Positions 57,882-64,000 of a stretch of DNA of 64,000 bases are shown one piece after another. The stretch is from Udeniomyces pyricola (lineage: Eukaryota > Basidiomycota > Tremellomycetes > Cystofilobasidiales > Mrakiaceae). The notes beneath the pieces were generated by a model. It made no database searches, was not told the DNA's origin, and worked only from the letters and a program-made list of their open reading frames with translations. Position 1 is the first letter of the stretch; every line of letters begins with the position of its first letter. The stretch covers positions 62,001 to 126,000 of the forward strand of contig BCIK01000019.1 in assembly GCA_039545295.1 (NCBI GenBank), in the 5' to 3' direction. A program made the position numbers and the translations under genes.

Positions 57882-59171
57882 TTATAAGTCCATGGCATCG
57901 TCTTCGTCGTCGTCTCGATCGACGACCATCTTCTTTTGCCCGCCCACGTCGATGCCACTCGCCCCGCCTACTACACCCCCCCACTCCTTCAGCGCCCGAT
58001 CCATCTCCTTCTTCAACACCGCCACCGCCTCTCCACCCACGCGCACCGCATCTCCAAACGTCTCGACGCTCATCCGGCCTTCCAGTTCGGCCGTCGTCAC
58101 TTTGCCTGACCGAGGGAGGAACCCGAGCACAACATGGGGCAGATCGGATTCTTCCGCCGTCGTCAGGTCGAGGAGAAGCGTCGGGTGAGGATGCGTCAGG
58201 AAACCAATCGTCAGAGCAATCAGGGAGTCCGTCAAGGCGATACCAGACGTCAGGAGGGCAAGGGTCGTGGCGTTGATGGCGGTTTGAAGGAGGGCTGTCG
58301 GTAGAGAGCAGACGCGACGCGTAAGAGAAAGAGGTGATCCATCGGGAAGTTGGGTGTATGCGTATGTTCATGGAAGAGGATACGTCAGTTTCCAAATATT
58401 CTCGCGAAATCTTCTTCACCTTGCAAGCAAAACCATCCGGAAAGGACAGAGAAAGGAGACCGCGACGTGATTGGGGGTTTCGCGACACGGCCATGAGCCG
58501 TGAAGGAGGGGAAAAGTCGAGAGCTACGCACCACCATCCATGGAGAGAACCTGGACGTAGATGTTGATCTCACTCCTCGGATACAGGTGTGTGAGGATGA
58601 CGGGCTCAAAGGTGTTTTTGAGAGCGGCCGAGAGTTCTTGTATGCGCCTTGAAGATAGGGAATCAAGCGCGGGAGAAGGCAATTTAAGGATCGAAAGAAC
58701 CGGTCAGCTTGGGATGTATGGAATGACGTCTGAGGGGCATCCGAGTAGGTCGTTCGTACTTGACACAATCTCTCTACAATTTAGTTGAACGACACTTACT
58801 TGTCACCCTTTCCCCTCTTTCTCCTCTCACTCCCGGCCCAAGCTCCGACGCCGACGTCGACATTGATGACGGCCCGATCAAAGAGCGTGGCACTCCTGAG
58901 TTTGGCTTCTTTTGGGCCGTGAACAGAGGCGGTGACGGTGGTGAGACCGTGCGAGCAGGTGGCGGTACCGTCGGCATGAGTCGTTGTGGGTGGAATGGAG
59001 AGGGAGAACGTTCGGATCTCGAGTGGACGACGGAAGTCTGAACGGAGGCCTGATGGGAGGGGGGAAGCATGAATGGATGGGTGAGTTGGGGAATGGATTG
59101 GAATCGTGACTGTTGGAAAGGGAAAGGAACTGACCTCCATCGTTGAGAATCTCTAGGCGGGAAGAGGACAT
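57882..59171 (-). CDS. RRP41: Exosome ring subunit Rrp41 (Ski6)
   Basis: Four exons (59171-59135, 59049-58800, 58647-58532, 58294-57882) give 271 residues. Rrp41 is an RNase-PH-fold subunit of the nine-subunit exosome core used in nuclear and cytoplasmic 3' RNA decay and rRNA processing. Family landmarks are SSRLEILNDGGLRSDFRRPLE at the start, DGTATCSHGLTTVTASVHGP, ELSAALKNTFEPVILTHLYPRSEINIYVQVLSMDG, and ALLQTAINATTLALLTSGIAL. The usual end of the fold, VETFGDAVRVGGEAVAVL, is present. A short Gly/Asp-rich tail (DRDDDEDDAMDL) extends it slightly beyond the normal 245 or so residues. It is divergent from the thioesterase gene with 307 bases between starts. Confidence 0.95.
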
Positions 59172-59478
59172 GGGTGTGGATGTGTGCGTATATATGTGTG
59201 GTGGTTGTGGCTGTGGTTGTGGTTGGTGGTGATGATGGCGATGCAAGCAAGTGGCTAGTGGCAAGGCGAGGTGGTGAGGATGTATATGGATCGATACTTA
59301 GAGGTGACGAACTGAATTGGGAGGAAACCTCTGATGATGCCCTCATGGTGACTGGTGCATATATCTCATCTGCGATTAACGCGCCCGCCCACGTCAATCC
59401 ACAATCCACAATCCACCACCACCCATCGATATCGTCTCTCTGGCCCGCACGTCCCACCTCTTCTCTCCTTCCCCAACC
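59172..59478. promoter_or_regulatory. Shared upstream region of RRP41 and the thioesterase gene
   Basis: A compact 307-base divergent promoter with a T/G-rich run (about 59195-59235, repeated gtggttgtg). No known factor site was identified. Confidence 0.55.
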
Positions 59479-61061
59479 ATGGCGTCTCATCGCCCCTTAC
59501 ATTCCCTTGCTCGTACTCTTGCTCAGCCAACGACCGCCCTTCGACGACCAGGTCCTGCCATCCGCCGACCTTATTCAACGCCTTCTACCCCAAACTCAAC
59601 CCCAACCTCTGCCACCGCCTCCTTCCAAAGGCCTGCTTCGGCTTCTTCCTCTAGCCGGTCGTTTTGTGAGCAGAGTGTCCTCTCTTTGATCCGGTTCAGG
59701 TTTTCTCTTACCCTGTTTCCTTTTTCTCTTTCTTTTTTTTCTTTTTCTACACAACATCTTCTGACTCCCCACTGGGTCATCCGTTTCTTATCTTACCCAC
59801 CTTTGCCCCCAAAAAGTCACCGGACGCTCTTTCCTTCTAGCCGGAACGCTCGCCCTTCCCTTTTATCTCATCGGCTCCTTCTTCCCTCCCGACATTGCCC
59901 ACCTCATCTCTCCCCGATCCGCCCCTCCAAGCCCTCATCATGCGTCAGAAGAAGGTCTTAACCACACCAAGGACATTGAACTCGGTCTCAGCGAGCTTCA
60001 GATTGTTCGAGATCTCAGGGCGAGAGATGGCTGGTACGAGTGCCGTATGTCTGCGGTGTCGAGTCTCCCAATTCTTCTCAGATAGCTCATCCATCGTCAA
60101 GTCTCTCCCCCCCCCTCCCCCCCCAAAAAAAAACAAACTCATATATTGCATGAATACTAAAACCTCAATATCTCATCTTCTCACTCTCATTAGGTCCATA
60201 CAGCACCCTTCCCCCTGAACGGCTCCACCATTCCCTTACTGCCGGAGCTCTCCGAGGTCCCGGTAAACTTGCCGTGCCTCCGCTCGTCTTTGCCAAAGAG
60301 GACGAAAGCGAAGCAGTCATCATCCTCCATTTCGGACGCAGCATGTGTGGTCATGATGGCATTGTTCATGGTGGTATGGTGGCGACAGTTCTGGATGAAG
60401 CTACCGGAAGGAACGTGAGTGGTTTAGAACGCCCTTCATCTTTGGTTCTCCTTGATCTGCCGTGGGGGGGGGGGGGGGATCAACCTGGATGGGGATTTCA
60501 TAACGTCATGCATCAAAATTTGGAAACAATACCTGCATCAATGATTCTCTAAGAAACTTATCTGTTCTTACGTTCTTGTGGTTCATATCCTTTCTCTCAG
60601 GCCCTTCTCAACCTTCCTACCAACATCGGTGTGACCGCCAACCTGACTGTCAATTACCGAGCACCCACCCGTGCCGACCAGTATGTTGTCATCCGAACCA
60701 ATGTTTCGGAGCTCAAAGGTCGGAAAGCCATCATTGCGGCTTCCATGGAAGATCTATCTGGACAACGACTCGCGGACGCAACGTAAGTCCGCCCGCCGTT
60801 AGCCTTGGCCTCTTCTCTCCTCTCTTCACATGCCTCACTCGCCCTGTCAAGATGTCACAGGGCGAGTCATGAGTCGCCAAAATTAACGAGACTACAATGA
60901 CTTATCATGAATCTTTGCTTTTCATTGTTTTTTTCTTCTTCTTTGCCTTTGAATCCTCGAACAACATCTTATCGCTCAGTGCCGTCTACATCGAACCGAA
61001 ATGGGCTTCTTTGCTCGCAAACAGTTCCGTTCTCGAAGTCCTCGGCAAGAAGCCCGTGTAA
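59479..61061 (+). CDS. Hotdog-fold thioesterase, probably mitochondrial
   Basis: Five exons (59479-59665, 59817-60044, 60194-60414, 60601-60782, 60980-61061) give 299 residues. The C-terminal half is a 4HBT-type thioesterase, a family that hydrolyses acyl-CoA thioesters. The signature is GHDGIVHGGMVATVLDEATG at about 190-210. It is followed by NIGVTANLTVNYRAPTRADQYVVIRT, GRKAIIAASMEDLSGQRLADATAVYIEPKWA and the closing LEVLGKKPV. The first 60 residues are rich in Arg, Ser and Thr and lack acids (MASHRPLHSLARTL), as in mitochondrial import signals. A single hydrophobic segment follows (SFLLAGTLALPFYLIGSFF, about 66-84), suggesting inner-membrane anchoring. Yeast Fmp10 and human THEM4 are the nearest kinds I can name. 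Substrate chain length is unknown. Confidence 0.88.
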
Positions 61062-61221
61062 CCTGACCCCCTCCCCCCTCCTACACACACATACACACAT
61101 CCAACTCTCAAGTTAAATAGAGTGGAAGCTGTGCTCTTTTTTCTTTTCTTCCTTTTTTTTCGGGGTCGTTGATGCGATATAGATGGTTCGGTGCATGCAA
61201 CGTGTGAGACATCTTTGTTTG

Positions 61222-61245
61222 CAGCTGGTCGCGGTCGACCAGCTG
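61222..61245. repeat. Perfect inverted repeat, 10-base arms, 4-base loop
   Basis: CAGCTGGTCG and its exact reverse complement CGACCAGCTG are separated by CGGT. It lies 160 bases after the thioesterase stop. It could form an RNA hairpin in the 3' flank or be a binding site for a dimeric protein. Confidence 0.85.
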
Positions 61246-62511
61246 GCAACGATCGTGTATACCGCCTTGGTTATCGCGTCGACTGACGGACACGGATCGA
61301 CCAGAGGAGGTAGATCACCACGCGCGTCAAGTGAGCAATCCGTTGGGCATATGCATGTTGCTGCATGAGTCGAAGCGAGGAAACTTTCGCCATGGACCGT
61401 GTACTTATTTGGCAGTCTGCCGGTCGATGATACATAAATATATATATATGCGTTGAGGATCTCGGTCGATGTACGGACGATCATATATATATATATATAT
61501 ATACGTCGATGCGCCGCGTCAAGCCAGCTAGATCAGCGCACGGATCATTGATATTACCGTATCAGTTACACAATCAATATAGTACGGCCGTGTACGAGAG
61601 TCATGCATGCACAATCCATCTGCATATATAGATGATGCTTTGCATCTGGATTGGTTTGCAGGTTTGTTGACGAGGAAGTCGGATGGTCATGTCGATGCGC
61701 GTTCATAGCGCGCATCGACATCATGAGCTGATTGGCCAGCTATCTATCCATGATCAGTACAACCGGCGGCAACGTTGCAGCGTGTGCAGTACTCGATACT
61801 TTGCACCAGGTCTTTTTTTTATTGTTTTATATATATATATATATATCAAAGAGACGATCGAACCAAAGAGTGTCGAGCGTCGAGGCCGTCGTAGGTGCCA
61901 CATGACACTCGTTCACGTCAAAGTTCGACGTTCGTTTGACCGTTCCGCCTGCAACGACGAGACGCACGTCCGGATGTACCGCGTATTAAATATCAACCGT
62001 CGGGGAAGTGGGATTCTATCGAGCGGACTCGACTTGAGAGGAGGTCCCGTAATACCGGCCGGCCGGTGAGATGCGCGCGCGCGCGGACTGGCTCGGGTGA
62101 ATTAAACGGTGGACCGGTGGAGGATCGAGGCGCAGGCAGTAAGCAGCAAGCAGCCTGTCATGATCGAGTGCATGATCAGTGGTTGGCTGGGGCATGCAAC
62201 CGCCCGCCGTGTGGCGGGAGATCTTAATTGGACAAGTACTACAGTTGTTATGTTGAGGCTTCGATTCACTACGTTTGCATATAGCTGGTGACCGGTGAGG
62301 AGTGGTGATTGGTCGATGTTTGTTGGTGGTGTTTACCAAAGTGAAAGCCTTGGTCGGTACAGACACAAAGGTGATTGTGAATTGAGCGAGGTCATCTATC
62401 GGGAGACAATCACCCAAATAAACCATGGATGAAAGGAAGACGGATGGATCGACCAATGAGACGAGAGCGACGTCGGAATGGGTGGGTGAACGGTTATTTG
62501 GTCCGAAGTCG

Positions 62512-62526
62512 ATATCTGATCTGATT
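62512..62526. promoter_or_regulatory. Candidate iron-GATA-like sites upstream of FTR1
   Basis: The minus strand of 62512-62520 reads ATCAGATAT, one base short of ATCWGATAA. An overlapping ATCTGATTC occurs on the plus strand at 62519-62527. They lie about 520 bases before the FTR1 start. The match is imperfect and is listed because the gene is an iron permease. Confidence 0.35.
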
Positions 62527-63043
62527 CGCCAGAGATCATGTTGACTCTTGAGTGGACTTTGCCCCCGTGGGGAAAGAGCCATCCCCCTTGGGCCAGCGCC
62601 TCAGAGATCAATCTTATAGGCTCGATTCCATGTTCAACTTGTTCTCTCTCTTTCCTTCGTCTGTTTAAATCCCTCACCAACGCATACCATCCTTTCCCAT
62701 CCACCACCAGTCCTCCTACATCTCCCACACTCACACTTGAGCCCTCAGCACTTGCCACATCGACAAGTCCCCAACGCGCTCACCCACAAGACCCTTTCTG
62801 TTTCGTAAAACGTGAGCGATGGCCGCCTCGACGATCCTCCCACTTAGCTCCCCTAGTTCCAGTTCCAAAAAAAAGTCCCACCTTCCCCCCCCCCCCCAAA
62901 GTTCGCCGCGCCTTTCCACTATCAGATCACCCGCTAAATTCCCTCTGCTCGACTTTCCCTCTTCCTCCTCCATCCTTGCCTACTACTTCTTTCTCTCACG
63001 CAGAACCCTCCCCTTTCCCTCACCACTCCTCAAATAGCCCACC

Positions 63044-64000
63044 ATGGCCAAGGATCTCTTTTCCGTCCCAATCTTCTTCATCATCTGTACGTTCAATCAT
63101 CATCTTAATGATCTGCTCTTAGCTTTGCTTCGCGTCGTGTGTGGCGGCGGGGCGGCGGCTCGAACGGTTTCATCAGATTTCGAGAAGAGGAAGGGGGGAA
63201 ACCCAACCTCGCACGCGATTGGCTCCCTGCATTCGCTCCTTACTTTCCCCTCCTTGCATTCTCGCGTCTAACCTTGCTTCTTACGCTTTGCATTTTTCAA
63301 CATCTTATCTGTGATGTTACAGTCCGAGAGACTATCGTACGTTGATCCCAGCTGGGTTGTGATTGACTAGCTCGTTGCACTCGGGCAATCAACTGACCTC
63401 GCCACTTGCCTATTCTCTCTTCCCGTTCTTGGCTTGCCTCCTTCTCTCTCCGCCTTCCCCCCAATGCAGGAGGCCGCCATCATCATCTCGGTCTTGCTCT
63501 CGTTCGTCGAGCAGCTCGTCTCGGGATCTGATCGACAAGTCGGCATGTCGGAAGAGATGAACAACAGGCGTGTCAAGTCCCTCATTAAGAGGATGCGAGT
63601 CCAGGTGAGAGAGCGAGCTCGTTCAACTTTGTGATTTCTCGGATTTGAGACCGGATCGAACAGGTGTGGAATCGAATCTGATTGGCTCAAATCCGTTCCC
63701 TCGTGACTTTTTTTTCCTTTCTTTTTTTCCTTTTTCTTTTTTCCCCCCTTCGTCCTTCTTTTCTCGTACCTTGCTTCGACTCTTATGTACGAACGATCTA
63801 GGTTTGGGCTGGTGCTCTTTCCGGTCTCGCTGTCGCTTTGGCCATCGGTGCTGCGTTCATTGCTGTCTGGTCAGTACACCCTCCATTACTGCATCTACCT
63901 ACCCAACTCATCTCATCCAATACCAAACAGCTGTCTCGACCCTTATCTTCACGAATCGTCCTCTGACTGTTCAAACTTTTCTTTATTACACTTGTTCTTT
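63044..64000 (+). CDS. FTR1: High-affinity iron permease Ftr1, 5' part
   Basis: Exons seen are 63044-63086, 63323-63336, 63470-63604 and 63802-63869; the gene runs off the right edge after about 87 codons. Ftr1 is the plasma-membrane permease that works with the multicopper ferroxidase Fet3 to take up iron. The start MAKDLFSVPIFFIIFRETIEAAIIIS is the first membrane helix with the iron-binding R-E-x-x-E motif (R16, E17, E20). The 14-base exon 2 supplies FRETI, so the motif is split by intron 2 before its last Glu. The next part (SVLLSFVEQLV, then LIKRMRVQVWAGALSGLAVALAIG) leads into helix 2. The ATG has a good context (CACCATGG). The rest of the gene, and any adjacent FET3, lie outside the window. 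Confidence 0.93.

Larger units (their letters stand above)
61062..63043. promoter_or_regulatory. 2-kb region upstream of FTR1
   Basis: No gene is supported. It contains a perfect 10-base dyad at 61222-61245, TA runs near 61438-61450, 61485-61502 and 61829-61846, the palindrome CCGGCCGGCCGG at 62055-62066 beside an alternating GC run at 62073-62085, iron-GATA-like sites near 62512, and a pyrimidine-rich leader from 62640 to the start codon. Confidence 0.55.

Noticed and set aside
57856..58494. A 212-codon minus-strand frame overlapping RRP41
   Set aside because: It is a shadow frame. The RNase-PH-fold residues are in the other minus-strand frame.

Overview
The window reads as nuclear DNA of a basidiomycete fungus. 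The genes are split by many short introns (mostly 50-250 bases, GT-AG, donors such as GTACGT, GTGAGT and GTTCGT). Codon third positions are rich in C and G, the protein set is fungal (Spa2, Pom1-type DYRK kinase, Mnn2-type mannosyltransferase, siderophore transporter, Ftr1), and tracts of pyrimidines and simple repeats fill introns and spacers. I cannot place it below phylum. The high intron density argues against the intron-poor smut yeasts. I see no rRNA, tRNA, transposon ORF or CRISPR array. Six N bases sit inside or next to long homopolymers, so small indels there should be suspected.

Layout, left to right: a spacer with a 135-base poly(A) tract; a secreted glycerophosphodiester phosphodiesterase (-, 1255-3145) divergent from a Pex23/Pex30-family peroxin (+, 3852-6646); polarisome scaffold SPA2 (-, 7520-12858); ornithine decarboxylase (-, 13863-16062); a doubtful small membrane protein (-, about 17269-17953); phosphopantothenate-cysteine ligase CAB2 (-, 18801-20783) divergent from an unknown Ser/Pro-rich protein (+, 21511-23881); an Mnn2-type mannosyltransferase (-, 24286-27137) divergent from a 2-oxoglutarate/Fe(II) oxygenase (+, 27508-30190); a WW-domain protein with a Gly-rich tail (+, 30888-32837); a very long Pom1/DYRK kinase (-, 34381-42482) divergent from the XPF/Rad1 repair nuclease (+, 43246-49245); a siderophore-iron transporter (+, 50891-55021); SFM1 methyltransferase (-, 55935-57609); exosome subunit RRP41 (-, 57882-59171) divergent from a mitochondrial-type hotdog thioesterase (+, 59479-61061); and the 5' part of iron permease FTR1 (+, 63044 to the right edge).

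Most genes are unrelated housekeeping functions. Two themes recur. SPA2 and the Pom1-type kinase both serve cell polarity and lie about 22 kb apart. The siderophore transporter and FTR1 both serve iron uptake, lie 8 kb apart, and each has a full or near match to the fungal iron-GATA-factor consensus upstream. Exon models were built by hand from splice signals, reading phase and family conservation. Phases close without remainder in all 14 complete multi-exon models. The most unusual structural features are very small internal exons (9, 12, 14 and 19 bases), a GC-AG intron, a run of three RAD1 introns whose lengths are all multiples of three, and C-homopolymers on the sense strand of introns.
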